Part shown: positions 32,329 through 40,999 of the stretch, one piece after another
Layout: each line of letters starts with the position of its first letter
Numbering within the stretch: position 1 is the stretch's first letter
Source: Candidatus Woesearchaeota archaeon
Lineage (GTDB): Archaea; Nanobdellota; Nanobdellia; Woesearchaeales; ARS49
Direction of reading: 5' to 3'
DNA length: 48,618 nucleotides
Assembly (NCBI GenBank): GCA_019323575.1
Contig: JAHWHB010000048.1
Location: 1 to 48,618 of the forward strand
Notes under the pieces: generated by a model
The model's database searches: none
What the model was told of the DNA's origin: nothing
Seen by the model: only the letters and a program-made list of their open reading frames with translations
Translations under genes and position numbers: made by a program

Positions 32329-32757
32329 ATGACAGTCAAAAGAAGAAAAAAACACACACGAGCGCACAACACGCACGGGTGGGGCAGAAACAAACACCGC
32401 AAGTCAGGCTCAAGAGGCGGCTACGGAATGGCAGGAACAGGAAAAAAAGCAGAAACACTAAAAACAAAAATCTGGCGCGAAGACTACTTCGGAAAACACG
32501 GATTCGTATGTAAAACATCCAAACAAGAAAAAGCAATCACGCTAAAAGACATAGAAGACAAAACACCACTATGGCTAAAACAAAAGAAAATAAAAGAAGA
32601 AGCAGGAAGCATAGTAATCGACCTTAAAATTCTAGGATACAATAAACTATTAGGAACCGGAAAGCTCACAAGAAAAACAAAAATAATTGTACCAAAGGCA
32701 GTGCCACGTGCTGCAGAGAAAATAAAAGCAGCAGGTGGCGAACTGGTGACAAAATGA
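32329..32757 (+). CDS. rpl15: ribosomal protein L15 (uL15)
   Basis: 142 residues. KRRKKHTRAHNTHGWGRNKHRKSGSRGGYGMAGTGKKAETLK is the archaeal N-terminus and NKLLGTGKLTRKTKIIVPKAVPRAAEKIKAAGGEL the C-terminal core. The stop overlaps the secY start (ATGA), the classic L15-SecY junction. Confidence 0.96.
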   Translation: MTVKRRKKHTRAHNTHGWGRNKHRKSGSRGGYGMAGTGKKAETLKTKIWREDYFGKHGFVCKTSKQEKAITLKDIEDKTPLWLKQKKIKEEAGSIVIDLKILGYNKLLGTGKLTRKTKIIVPKAVPRAAEKIKAAGGELVTK

Positions 32758-34145
32758 GCTTATGGGAAAAAATACTATTAAACCTACCTGAAGTCAGCCA
32801 CCCAACACAAAGGAAGCTGTCATTCAAAGAAAAACTCAAATGGACAGGCATAATACTGGTATTATTCTTCATACTCGGACTAGTGCCATTATTCGGACTA
32901 GGACAAAACGCACTGCAAAGATTCGAGCTACTATCAATCATCCTAGGAGCAAGCTTTGGAAGCATAATCTCACTAGGAATCGGACCAATAGTCACAGCAA
33001 GCATAGTATTGCAGCTATTAAACGGAAGCGGACTAGTCAAATTTGACTTATCAACAAAAGAAGGAAAACAAAGATTCCAAGGACTACAAAAAATACTATC
33101 AGTATTCTTCATCGTCTTTGAATCAGCAATCTACGTATTCATGGGAGGACTAGCACCCCCAGAAGCACTCGGCGGAACAATGCTATACTTCCAACTAGAA
33201 CTTCTTTTGATATTCCAACTAATACTAGGCGGACTACTAATCATGTTCATGGACGAAGTAACAACAAAATGGGGATTCGGCTCAGGAGTAAGCCTGTTCA
33301 TCGCAGCAGGAGTCTCACAGTCACTTTTCATCAGAATACTATCGCCACTACCATCACCAACAAACCCAAGCATAGCAACAGGAGCAATACCCGCACTATT
33401 CCAAAGCCTAGCAGCAGGAGACCCACAAACAGCAATGCTCATGATGGCAGGCATACTATCAACAGCAATAGTATTCGTAATGGCAGTCTACTCACAAGCA
33501 ATGAAAGTAGAAATCCCACTATCCTTCGGAAGAATACGAGGCCACGGCATCAGATGGCCACTACACTTCATCTACACATCAAACATCCCCGTAATTTTGA
33601 TTAGCGCTCTATTAGCAAACGTACAACTATGGGCGAGACTACTACAAAACTGGGGATTCCCACTACTAGGAACATTCTCAGGAAACTCACCAGCAACAGG
33701 GTTTGTAGCATGGGTAACACCACCAGACCTAGTAGGAAGCCTGATAAGAGGAGGACTCACATTCGGAACAGTACTACAAGGACTAGCATACATGCTCTTC
33801 ATGATAGTAGGAGCAGTCATATTCTCCTGGTTCTGGGTGCAAACATCAGGAATGGACGCAAGAAGCCAGGCAAAACAAATAATGTCATCAGGACTACAAA
33901 TCCCAGGATTCAGAAAAGACGAAAGAGTACTAGAAAGACTACTGCAAAGATATATCGGACCATTAACAATAATGGGAGCAATAGCAGTAGGAATACTGGC
34001 AGCACTGGCAGACATCAGCGGAGCACTAACACACGGAACAAGCCTATTGCTATCAGTAATGATAATCTACAGATTATATGAAGACATAGCCAGACAACAC
34101 TTGATGGACATGAACCCAATGCTAAGAAAGTTCATGGGAGGATAA
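32754..34145 (+). CDS. secY: protein translocase channel SecY/Sec61-alpha
   Basis: 463-residue channel of the Sec translocon with about ten transmembrane helices. FILGLVPLFGLGQNALQRFELLSIILGASFGSIISLGIGPIVTASIVLQLLNG is the plug and TM1-2 region, with the usual cytosolic loops KVEIPLSFGRIRGHGIRWPLHFIYTSNIPVI and SRSQ-type ...DARSQAKQIMSSGLQIPGFRKDERVLERLL. Coupled to L15 upstream and to the YidC-like insertase immediately downstream. Confidence 0.96.
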   Translation: MSLWEKILLNLPEVSHPTQRKLSFKEKLKWTGIILVLFFILGLVPLFGLGQNALQRFELLSIILGASFGSIISLGIGPIVTASIVLQLLNGSGLVKFDLSTKEGKQRFQGLQKILSVFFIVFESAIYVFMGGLAPPEALGGTMLYFQLELLLIFQLILGGLLIMFMDEVTTKWGFGSGVSLFIAAGVSQSLFIRILSPLPSPTNPSIATGAIPALFQSLAAGDPQTAMLMMAGILSTAIVFVMAVYSQAMKVEIPLSFGRIRGHGIRWPLHFIYTSNIPVILISALLANVQLWARLLQNWGFPLLGTFSGNSPATGFVAWVTPPDLVGSLIRGGLTFGTVLQGLAYMLFMIVGAVIFSWFWVQTSGMDARSQAKQIMSSGLQIPGFRKDERVLERLLQRYIGPLTIMGAIAVGILAALADISGALTHGTSLLLSVMIIYRLYEDIARQHLMDMNPMLRKFMGG

Positions 34146-34883
34146 ATGGCATTTTTTACATCATTTTTTGACACAACATTCGGATTCCTTCTAAACTGGA
34201 ACCCAATATACGCAATAACAGTCATCTCATTCATAATTTCTCTGTTGATAGTCATAATCTACAAGTACATGACAAACCAAAAAGAGATGAAAGAACTCAA
34301 AGAAAAACAAAAAGAATACCAGAAAAAAATGAAGGAGACAAAAGACACAGAGAAACTCATGAAAATACAAAAAGAAGCAATGGCATTAAACATGAAATAC
34401 ATGGGAAAAAGCATGAAGCCTACTCTGATCACATTCATTCCGATATTACTAATCTTTGGCTGGATGAACGCGCACTTCGCATACATGCCGTTAATGCCAG
34501 GCCAAGAATTCAACATCACAGCCCAAATGGAAAAAGGAATCACAGGAAGCATAACAATAAACGTACCAGAAGGACTAGAAATAATAGGAGAAAATACAAA
34601 AGAAATAACAGAAAGAGAAGCAACATTTACTTTAAAGGGAAAGGAAGGGGAGTATTACACAACACTAGCAAGCAACAACGAAGAAGTAGACAAACAAATA
34701 CTAATCACAACAGAGCCAAAATACGCACCAGTAACAGAAAGCTACAAAAGCGACGTGTTCAAAACAGTAAAACTAGAAAACAAACCCCTAAAAGTATGGT
34801 GGAAACTAGGCTGGATATGGGTCTACATAATAACAGCAATAGTATTCAGCATGCTATTAAGAAAATTAATGAAAGTATATTAA
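34146..34883 (+). CDS. YidC/EMC3-like membrane insertase (DUF106) with an inserted extracytoplasmic domain
   Basis: 245 residues. N-terminal transmembrane helix (about 20-40), a long charged coiled-coil cytoplasmic hairpin (KEMKELKEKQKEYQKKMKETKDTEKLMK), a second helix PTLITFIPILLIFGWM (about 98) followed by NAHFAYMPLMPG, then about 110 residues of beta-like soluble sequence (GITGSITINVPEGLEIIGENTK). The C-terminal helix WIWVYIITAIVFSMLLRKLMK ends it. This is the Ylp1/EMC3/Get1 architecture, but the soluble block between TM2 and TM3 is unusual. It starts at the base after the secY stop, so the two are co-translated. Confidence 0.85.
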   Translation: MAFFTSFFDTTFGFLLNWNPIYAITVISFIISLLIVIIYKYMTNQKEMKELKEKQKEYQKKMKETKDTEKLMKIQKEAMALNMKYMGKSMKPTLITFIPILLIFGWMNAHFAYMPLMPGQEFNITAQMEKGITGSITINVPEGLEIIGENTKEITEREATFTLKGKEGEYYTTLASNNEEVDKQILITTEPKYAPVTESYKSDVFKTVKLENKPLKVWWKLGWIWVYIITAIVFSMLLRKLMKVY

Positions 34884-34909
34884 TTTCCATATAAAAAATA
34901 ATTCATTCT

Positions 34910-34958
34910 TATCGACGATATAGCTACTTTGATATATAAATCAAAAAGTATTTAAACC
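34910..34958 (+). promoter_or_regulatory. tbp promoter with TATCGACGATA element
   Basis: TATCGACGATA (34910-34920), the same 11-mer as upstream of mcm, precedes two TATA candidates: GATATATAAATC (34931-34942) and GTATTTAAACC (34948-34958). The second gives a start near 34980 and includes the AGGGGGT Shine-Dalgarno (34981-34987). Confidence 0.5.
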
Positions 34959-34993
34959 AAACTCATTTTTAAAGCCAAATAGGGGGTATTAAC

Positions 34994-35557
34994 ATGGCAA
35001 AGAAGAAAGAAACTTCTCAACGAGAAATAAAAGTGGTGAACATAGTAGTAAGCGCATCACTGGGACACGACATACCATTAGAAAAAATGGCAGCAACACT
35101 ATCAAACACAGAATACAACCCAGAACAATTCCCAGGACTAGTAATAAGAATAAAAGAACCAAAAACATCAGCTTTAATCTTCAGCTCAGGCAAAATAGTA
35201 TGCACAGGAGCAAGAAGCATGGACAAAGTCCACGAAAGCATCAGAAAAATCATAAAATCACTAGAAAAGATAAATGTAAAGATTAAGATTGAGCCACAGG
35301 TCAATATACAGAATATCGTTGCAGCAGGCTCAGTAGGAATGGACTTGAACCTGAACATCCTAGCAATGAAACTAGACAACACAGAATACGAGCCAGAACA
35401 ATTCCCAGGACTAGTGTACAAGCTACCTGAGCAGAAAGCAACATTCCTATTGTTCTCAAACGGAAAAATAGTCTGCACAGGAACAAAAAGCGAAGAAGAA
35501 GTAAACAGAGCACTAGACAAGCTCATAGAAAACCTGAAGAAAGTAAAACAGAAGTAA
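34994..35557 (+). CDS. tbp: TATA-box-binding protein (TBP)
   Basis: 187-residue general transcription factor that binds the TATA boxes annotated here. Two direct repeats, each VNIVVSASLGHDIPLEKMAATLSNTEYNPEQFPGLVIRIKEPKTSALIFSSGKIVCTGARS-like, with the second IVAAGSVGMDLNLNILAMKLDNTEYEPEQFPGLVYKL. Archaeal length and both DNA-binding lobes intact. A long T-rich run follows the stop. Confidence 0.97.
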   Translation: MAKKKETSQREIKVVNIVVSASLGHDIPLEKMAATLSNTEYNPEQFPGLVIRIKEPKTSALIFSSGKIVCTGARSMDKVHESIRKIIKSLEKINVKIKIEPQVNIQNIVAAGSVGMDLNLNILAMKLDNTEYEPEQFPGLVYKLPEQKATFLLFSNGKIVCTGTKSEEEVNRALDKLIENLKKVKQK

Positions 35558-35558
35558 A

Positions 35559-35576
35559 AATATTTTTTTCTTTATT
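35559..35576 (+). terminator. T-rich transcription terminator after tbp
   Basis: A nearly uninterrupted T-rich stretch, AATATTTTTTTCTTTATT, begins one to two bases after the tbp stop. Archaeal terminators are typically oligo-T tracts of this kind without a hairpin. Confidence 0.55.
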
Positions 35577-35641
35577 TATCGACGATAATCTCCACAGGAA
35601 ACGCTGGGGTTTATAACTAGAGCACCACAAACCTTTTTAAG
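35577..35641 (+). promoter_or_regulatory. mcm upstream region: TATCGACGATA, ORB-like box and TATA elements
   Basis: TATCGACGATA (35577-35587) is followed directly by CTCCACAGGAAACGCTGGGG (35589-35608). The latter is very close to archaeal origin-recognition-box (ORB) sequences: a dyad around CCACAGGAAA plus a G-run. TATA candidates GTTTATAAC (35609-35617) and TTTTTAAG (35632-35639) follow. A possible AUG at 35660 precedes the chosen start at 35671, which has the Shine-Dalgarno GGGGGAG. Confidence 0.5.
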
Positions 35642-35670
35642 CGGCCCTCAATCACTAACATGGGGGAGAA

Positions 35671-37680
35671 ATGGACGCTACCACTCTAATCACAAAAGCA
35701 CAAGAATTTCTGGAAAAAACATACTACGACCAGCTACTAGAAAGAGTAAGAAAAGGAGAAAAAAGCCTGACAGTAGAATTCGGACAGCTAGCACAATTCA
35801 ACCCAGAAATAGCAGACCTACTACTAGACCAGCCAGACGAAGTCCTAAAAGCAGCAGAAATAGCAGTAGAACAACTAAACATAGGACAAACAGTAAAAGG
35901 CTTTGTACTCAGATTCAGAGCCCTGCCAGAAAGCGCAAAAGTAATGATAAGAAACATCAGAAGCAAACACATAAACAAGCTGCTGGGCTTTGAAGGGGTA
36001 GTAAGAAACAAAAGCGAAGTAAGACCGCAGGTAGCAGCAGCAAAATTCGAATGCCCCAGCTGCGGAAACACACACTCAATTCTACAGTTAGACAACAAAT
36101 TCCAAGAACCTACAAGATGCAGCTGCGGAAGAAAAGGCAAGTTCAAACTAGTAAGCAAAGAACTAGTAGACGCGCAAATGATGGTGCTGGAAGAAGTACC
36201 AGAACAACTAGAAGGCGGAGAACAACCAAAAAGAATGAACGTACTATTGAAGAACGATTTGGTTTCACCACTAACAGAAAAAAGAACAAACCCAGGAGCA
36301 AGAGTGGCAGTCACAGGCCAAGTAAAAGAAGTCCCAATATTCCTAAGATCAGGAGGGCAAAGCACAAAATTCGACCTGTTCATAGAATCAAACCACCTGG
36401 AAGCAGTAGAAGAAGACTACAGCGAGATTAACATTTCCCCTGAGGAACTTAAAGAAATCAAAGACCTCGCAGCAGATCCACACCTATTCAAAAAAATAAT
36501 TAACTCAATGGCACCAAGCATCTACGGCCACGAAAAAATCAAAGAAGCACTCGCACTCCAACTCGCAGGAGGAGTCAGAAAGAAAAGAGACGACGGAATC
36601 ATAACAAGAGGAGACATCCACATGCTCCTAGTAGGAGACCCGGGAGCAGCAAAATCACAATTACTCAAAAGAATGCAATTCGTAGCACCAAAAGGAAGAT
36701 ACGTAACAGGAAAAGGAGCCAGCGGAGCAGGACTAAGCGCAGCAGTAGTAAAAGACGAATTCCTACAAGGCTGGAGCCTAGAAGCAGGAGCACTAGTACT
36801 AGCAAACAAAGGAATATGCTGCATAGACGAAATGGACAAAATGACAAAAGAAGACGGCTGGGCAATGCACGAAGCACTAGAACAACAAAGCGTCACAATA
36901 AGCAAAGCAAACATACAAGCAAGCCTGAGATGCGAAACAACAGTACTAGCAGCAGCAAACCCAAAATTCGGCAGATTTGACCCATACGACACAATAGCCA
37001 ACCAGATAAACCTAGCACCAACGCTAATCAACAGATTTGATTTGATATTTCCGATCAAAGACCTACCAGACCAAACAAAAGACGAAAGAATGGCAAAATT
37101 CATACTGGAACTGCACAAAAACAACGTAGAAAAACCAGAAATAAACACAAAACTACTAAGAAAATACTTCGCGTACTCAAGACAAAACATCTTCCCAAAA
37201 CTAACAGACGCAGCAGTAGAAGAACTAAGAGAATACTACCTAAAAATGAGAGCCTCAGCAAGCGGAGAGGTAAAAGCAATACCAATCTCAGCAAGACAAC
37301 TAGAAGGACTAGTAAGACTAGCAGAAGCCTGCGCAAGACTAAGACTAAGCGACAAAGTACTAAAAAAAGACGCCAAAAAAGCAATAGAACTGCTAGACTA
37401 CTGCCTCAGACAGGTAGCATTAGATGAAAAAACAGGCACGTTCGACATAGACAGAATAGCAACAGACATGCCTGCAAGCAGCAGAAACAAACTAATCATA
37501 GTCAAAGAACTAATCCAAGAACTAGAAGGAAAAGTCGGAAAAACAATACCGATAGAAGACCTGGTAAAAGCAGCAGCAGAAAAAGACATCAACGAAACAG
37601 AAGCAGAAGAAATAATACAAAAACTAAAAAGAGCAGGAGACATATTCGAACCAAGAAGAGGATTCATAAGCAGAATCTAA
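35671..37680 (+). CDS. mcm: replicative helicase MCM
   Basis: 669-residue ATPase that unwinds DNA at the fork. N-terminal domain with the zinc ligands CPSC and CSCG (about 128-155), then AAA+ with Walker A GDPGAAKSQLL (about 320), Walker B CCIDEMDKM, the sensor AANPKFGRFD and the Arg-finger segment LINRFDLIF. C-terminal winged helix. Full length with all catalytic residues. It lies downstream of tbp and of ORB-like and TATCGACGATA elements. Confidence 0.97.
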   Translation: MDATTLITKAQEFLEKTYYDQLLERVRKGEKSLTVEFGQLAQFNPEIADLLLDQPDEVLKAAEIAVEQLNIGQTVKGFVLRFRALPESAKVMIRNIRSKHINKLLGFEGVVRNKSEVRPQVAAAKFECPSCGNTHSILQLDNKFQEPTRCSCGRKGKFKLVSKELVDAQMMVLEEVPEQLEGGEQPKRMNVLLKNDLVSPLTEKRTNPGARVAVTGQVKEVPIFLRSGGQSTKFDLFIESNHLEAVEEDYSEINISPEELKEIKDLAADPHLFKKIINSMAPSIYGHEKIKEALALQLAGGVRKKRDDGIITRGDIHMLLVGDPGAAKSQLLKRMQFVAPKGRYVTGKGASGAGLSAAVVKDEFLQGWSLEAGALVLANKGICCIDEMDKMTKEDGWAMHEALEQQSVTISKANIQASLRCETTVLAAANPKFGRFDPYDTIANQINLAPTLINRFDLIFPIKDLPDQTKDERMAKFILELHKNNVEKPEINTKLLRKYFAYSRQNIFPKLTDAAVEELREYYLKMRASASGEVKAIPISARQLEGLVRLAEACARLRLSDKVLKKDAKKAIELLDYCLRQVALDEKTGTFDIDRIATDMPASSRNKLIIVKELIQELEGKVGKTIPIEDLVKAAAEKDINETEAEEIIQKLKRAGDIFEPRRGFISRI

Positions 37681-38778
37681 TTATTGCTGAGGCAAAGAAG
37701 CCTGAATACTAGAAAGCTGGGCAAGAGACAAGCAAGAATTCTTCATATAAGGATTAGAAATATCAGCACAAACAGAAAAATCATTCTTATAAGCAAAAGC
37801 AATAAAACAAGAATCACGAACATCAGAATCAACAATCTTAGGACACGGCTCCTTCCTTCCAGAGACCTCAGAGGCAGCATTCAAACAACCATCAATCAAA
37901 ACACGCTGAGCCATAGACTCGCAAACCTCCATCGCCCCAATAATGTTAGTAGGCGCCATCTCAACAGCACGCTGGCGAATCTCATCAGGACCAACAGGAC
38001 GAGGAGAACAATCAAGAACACAAGAAGAGGCATCCTCACCAGACTCACAAACACCATTACCGCAACAAGGCACCAAAGCAGTATGCACACACTCACCATT
38101 CACACAAGCATCAGAAGTGCAAAAATTCAAATCATCACAACCGCCAGGACAGGTCAACCCCAAAGCACGAGCCTCCTCAACAGCCCTCTCCTTCAAAGCC
38201 TCAACCGGCTCTTCCTTCACAACCCGCTCAACAACATCAAAAGAGGCAGACTGGGAAGAAGACTTCCCCTTATACGACAAAGTCACCTGCAAAGTATACA
38301 TGCCAAGCGGAACATCAGAAGGCAAAGCTATAGTTGCAGGAACACTAGTACGGGCAGTCAAAGAAAAACTCTCAGTCTTAGAAGCAACCTTGCCGGAAGG
38401 ACCAGAAACAACAAAATCAATCAAACCAGAAACACTCCTGCCGGAAGGATTCTGAACATCAACATTAACAACCAAATCCTGGCCAGGAGAGACCTTAGTG
38501 CTAAACAAGCTCAAAGAAAAACCCAAAACAGCAGCAGGGGGCTGCATCAACTTCAAAACAATCAAAACGCCGCCTGCCAAAACAAGCAAAACAAGAAAAG
38601 CGACAATAAGAATCCGGGTATTAATGAAACGCTTAGTAGGCGCGCCAGCCACACTCATAGCAGCATCAACATCAACAGAAGAATAACCAGCATTCAACAA
38701 AGTAGTACGAATAGTCTCTGCTTCATACCCCTGCTGAAGAAGCCTCCTAATATACTCAACTAAGCTTTCCTGCACCAT
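37681..38778 (-). CDS. membrane-anchored surface protein with Ig-like and cysteine-repeat domains
   Basis: 365 residues. N-terminal UBA-like region (about 1-40, QGYEAETIRTTLLNAGYSSVDVDAAM), transmembrane segment (about 52-76), CARDB/Ig-like domain (about 88-185), a Cys-rich module with the GNGVCESGEDASSC signature (about 210-262), and C-terminal 26-residue Cys repeats (CESMAQRVLIDGC, CPKIVDSDVRDSC, CADISNPYMKNSC). The repeat matches the secreted protein encoded at 17662-18060. Probably anchored with the Cys-rich part outside. Its stop is adjacent to the mcm stop. Confidence 0.75.
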   Translation of the reverse strand: MVQESLVEYIRRLLQQGYEAETIRTTLLNAGYSSVDVDAAMSVAGAPTKRFINTRILIVAFLVLLVLAGGVLIVLKLMQPPAAVLGFSLSLFSTKVSPGQDLVVNVDVQNPSGRSVSGLIDFVVSGPSGKVASKTESFSLTARTSVPATIALPSDVPLGMYTLQVTLSYKGKSSSQSASFDVVERVVKEEPVEALKERAVEEARALGLTCPGGCDDLNFCTSDACVNGECVHTALVPCCGNGVCESGEDASSCVLDCSPRPVGPDEIRQRAVEMAPTNIIGAMEVCESMAQRVLIDGCLNAASEVSGRKEPCPKIVDSDVRDSCFIAFAYKNDFSVCADISNPYMKNSCLSLAQLSSIQASLPQQ

Positions 38779-38868
38779 CTTTTTAACATAAAATCACAAC
38801 AATCGTATTTAAATCTTCTCTTGAAGAATATAAATAAATAAAAACAGGAAAGAAAAAAACAAAAAGGG

Positions 38869-39372
38869 GTGGAAAGAGAAACAGCAAAACACGTCTGGAT
38901 ATCAGAACTACTTAGCGGAAGCCCCCTACAACAACCAGACGAAGCAAGCACAATAATACTACCAAACGGAACAACAGCAGGAAGAGTAAGAATATACGCC
39001 ACCGCTGTATCAACAGAAGAACTAATCATTGATGACGGCACAGGAAGCATACTAGTAAGAACATTTGAGAAGCCATTCAACGTACAGATAGGAGACTTTG
39101 TACTGGTAATAGGAAGACCAAGAATATACAACGAACAATGCTACATACTGGGAGAAATAGTCAAGAAAACAGACATAAAGTGGCTTAAAATAAAAGAAAA
39201 AACTAATCCAAAAGAACAAGACCCAATAGCAATAATAAAAGCACTAGACAAAGGAGAAGGGGCAGACTACAACGAGATAGCAGAAAAAATAGGAGAAGAC
39301 AAAATAACACACCTTCTGGCAATCGGAGAGGCATTTGAGACTAGACCAGGCAAAATCAAAATTCTAGAATAA
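38869..39372 (+). CDS. OB-fold single-stranded-DNA-binding protein (RPA-like)
   Basis: 167 residues, GTG start. The OB-fold core is TAGRVRIYATAVSTEELIIDDGTGSILVRTFEKPFNVQIGDFVLVIGRPRIYNEQCYILGEIV (about 37-100), followed by a C-terminal winged-helix-like part (about 120-167), the RPA32-type arrangement. The GTG lies 30-40 bp after a TATA box (ATATAAATA, about 38828-38836), so the mRNA would be nearly leaderless. The upstream GGGG overlaps the start. The 3' end overlaps the convergent SpoIIM-like gene by 9 bp. Confidence 0.8.
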   Translation: MERETAKHVWISELLSGSPLQQPDEASTIILPNGTTAGRVRIYATAVSTEELIIDDGTGSILVRTFEKPFNVQIGDFVLVIGRPRIYNEQCYILGEIVKKTDIKWLKIKEKTNPKEQDPIAIIKALDKGEGADYNEIAEKIGEDKITHLLAIGEAFETRPGKIKILE

Positions 39373-40209
39373 AGCAGGAGTGACAAAAACCTCAAGCAAA
39401 CCCGCAATAAACAAAATAAGCACTGCAAGAAGCAACAAATCAGAGACATCCAACAAAACCCTCTCAAACTTGCCAGTGCCAAAATCATGCTTGGCAATAG
39501 CAACAGACAAAATACCACCAGCAACACCAGCAATAATATAAGCAAAAATTTCAGGAACACCGTGAACAGCATAACGCAAAATACTCAGAGAACCAACATA
39601 AAAATAAGCAGCAGCCTTACTAAAACCAGCAGCGCCCGCGTATTTTGCCATGTGCGAACGAATAAAATTGCCGGCAGCAGCACCAATAACGCTTGCATTC
39701 CAAGTCAAAATAAAAATTGCGCCTGCACCATACAAGAAACTAAACAAAATACAGAAAATCAAAACCTTAATGTTATTCAAAAAAATCTTGCTCAACAAAG
39801 CAGTCTGAGTAATCTTGCCAGTAACGTGCTGGTTCAGATTAGAAATGGTCTGCGACTGAACCCTAAACAAGCCAGAGGCAACATCGGACGGAAGAGCAAC
39901 ATACCAAAAAGTAAAAGCAAAAGCCACACCAACAAACAAAACAAGATAGAAAAACAGCATAGGAGAGTGCTCCCGCAACATTGACTTGCCATCTGAAACC
40001 AAATCCTTGTGCTCCTCAAAACGCAAAGTATGGAACATCAGTGGAACAGCAGCAATAGTGGCCAAAAACACCATCACCATACTGCTCTGCTCCTCAAAAA
40101 TCCACATGGAGAGAAAAATAGCTAAAGTAGCATAGGCGAAACCAAGCATAAATACCGCCAAGGGATGCCTCTCAGCCTTAGGCGGGGACAATATTGATTC
40201 TAACACCAT
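39364..40209 (-). CDS. SpoIIM-family integral membrane protein
   Basis: 281 residues with about six transmembrane helices. The C-terminal part (ILTWNASVIGAAAGNFIRSH, ILRYAVHGVPEIFAYIIAGVAGGILSVAIAKHDFG) is the conserved SpoIIM/DUF95 region. Bacterial SpoIIM is part of a cell-wall-degrading complex; the archaeal role is unknown. The start at 40209 (MVLESILSPP) is chosen because the TATA box (AATATATAAAG, about 40233-40244) gives a leaderless start there. An in-frame ATG at 40227 is upstream of that start. Confidence 0.85.
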   Translation of the reverse strand: MVLESILSPPKAERHPLAVFMLGFAYATLAIFLSMWIFEEQSSMVMVFLATIAAVPLMFHTLRFEEHKDLVSDGKSMLREHSPMLFFYLVLFVGVAFAFTFWYVALPSDVASGLFRVQSQTISNLNQHVTGKITQTALLSKIFLNNIKVLIFCILFSFLYGAGAIFILTWNASVIGAAAGNFIRSHMAKYAGAAGFSKAAAYFYVGSLSILRYAVHGVPEIFAYIIAGVAGGILSVAIAKHDFGTGKFERVLLDVSDLLLLAVLILFIAGLLEVFVTPALF

Positions 40210-40232
40210 CTTTTCACATGAAAACACGCAAA

Positions 40233-40269
40233 GGGCTTTATATATTTTTGGTTGCCAAAATATTTAAAT
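40233..40269. promoter_or_regulatory. back-to-back promoters of SpoIIM-like and aIF2-beta genes
   Basis: The minus-strand TATA box AATATATAAAG (about 40233-40244) serves the SpoIIM-like gene (ATG 40209). The plus-strand ATATTTAAATAC (about 40259-40270) serves aIF2-beta (ATG 40293), predicted leaderless with the start inside TATCGTCGTAT (40284-40294). Confidence 0.5.
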
Positions 40270-40292
40270 ACTATCTGAGGAAATATCGTCGT

Positions 40293-40703
40293 ATGGAATA
40301 CGAGCTATTGCTGAAACGGGCACGCGAAAGGCTTCCGCAAAGCGTATTCGAAAAAGAACGCTTTGAAATACCAAAAGCAAGGGGCCACCTAGAAGGCAAC
40401 AAAACAGTAATCACAAACTTCTCACAAATAGCAAGCGTGCTACGCAGGCCGCCAGAACATCTTCTCAAATACGTACTAAAAGAACTAGCAACGCCAGGAG
40501 AGATATCAAGATCAGGGTTGCTAGTATTAGGAACAAAACTCGCAGCAAGCAGAATAAACGACAAAATAAAACAATACGCACACGAATTCGTGCTATGCCC
40601 TGACTGCGGAAAACCAGACACAGAAATAAAAAGAGAAGGAGATTTTTGCTTTTTGAAATGTTCAGCCTGCGGAGGTAAACACCCAGTAAAATCAAAAATA
40701 TGA
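40293..40703 (+). CDS. translation initiation factor aIF2 beta subunit
   Basis: 136 residues. N-terminal helix (YELLLKRARERLP), central alpha/beta fold with GHLEGNKTVITNFSQIASVLRRPPEHLLKYVLKELATPG and GTKLAASRINDKIKQYAHEFVLCPDCGKPDTEI, and a C4 zinc knuckle (CPDC ... CSAC). Stabilises the aIF2-gamma-Met-tRNAi complex. Normal archaeal length. The DUF424 gene overlaps its stop (ATGA). Confidence 0.94.
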   Translation: MEYELLLKRARERLPQSVFEKERFEIPKARGHLEGNKTVITNFSQIASVLRRPPEHLLKYVLKELATPGEISRSGLLVLGTKLAASRINDKIKQYAHEFVLCPDCGKPDTEIKREGDFCFLKCSACGGKHPVKSKI

Positions 40704-40999
40704 TGCTCGTAAAAATACATAAAAAAGAAGAAAAAACAATCATAGCAGTCTGCGACAAAGACCTAATCGGAAAAATACTTGAAGAAAACGGAAAACAACT
40801 CGACTTAAGGGCGGAATTCTACAAAGGCGAAGAAAAAACAACAGAAGAAATAGGAGACCTGATAAGAAACGCAGACGGAGTAAACCTGGTAGGACAAGAA
40901 GCAATAAAACTAGGATTGCAGGAAGGAGTAATAGAAGAAGAAAACATAATAAAAATACAAGGCATACCACACGCACAAGCAATACTCATGCAGGAATAA
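40700..40999 (+). CDS. DUF424 family protein, coupled to aIF2-beta
   Basis: 99 residues matching the archaeal DUF424 pattern: CDKDLIGKILEENGKQLDLRAEFYKGEEKTTEEIGDLIRNADGVNLVGQEAIKLGLQEGVI and IQGIPHAQAI. Frequently adjacent to translation genes in archaea; biochemical function unknown. The first two codons are both ATG. The stop abuts the convergent Nudix gene. Confidence 0.85.
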   Translation: MMLVKIHKKEEKTIIAVCDKDLIGKILEENGKQLDLRAEFYKGEEKTTEEIGDLIRNADGVNLVGQEAIKLGLQEGVIEEENIIKIQGIPHAQAILMQE

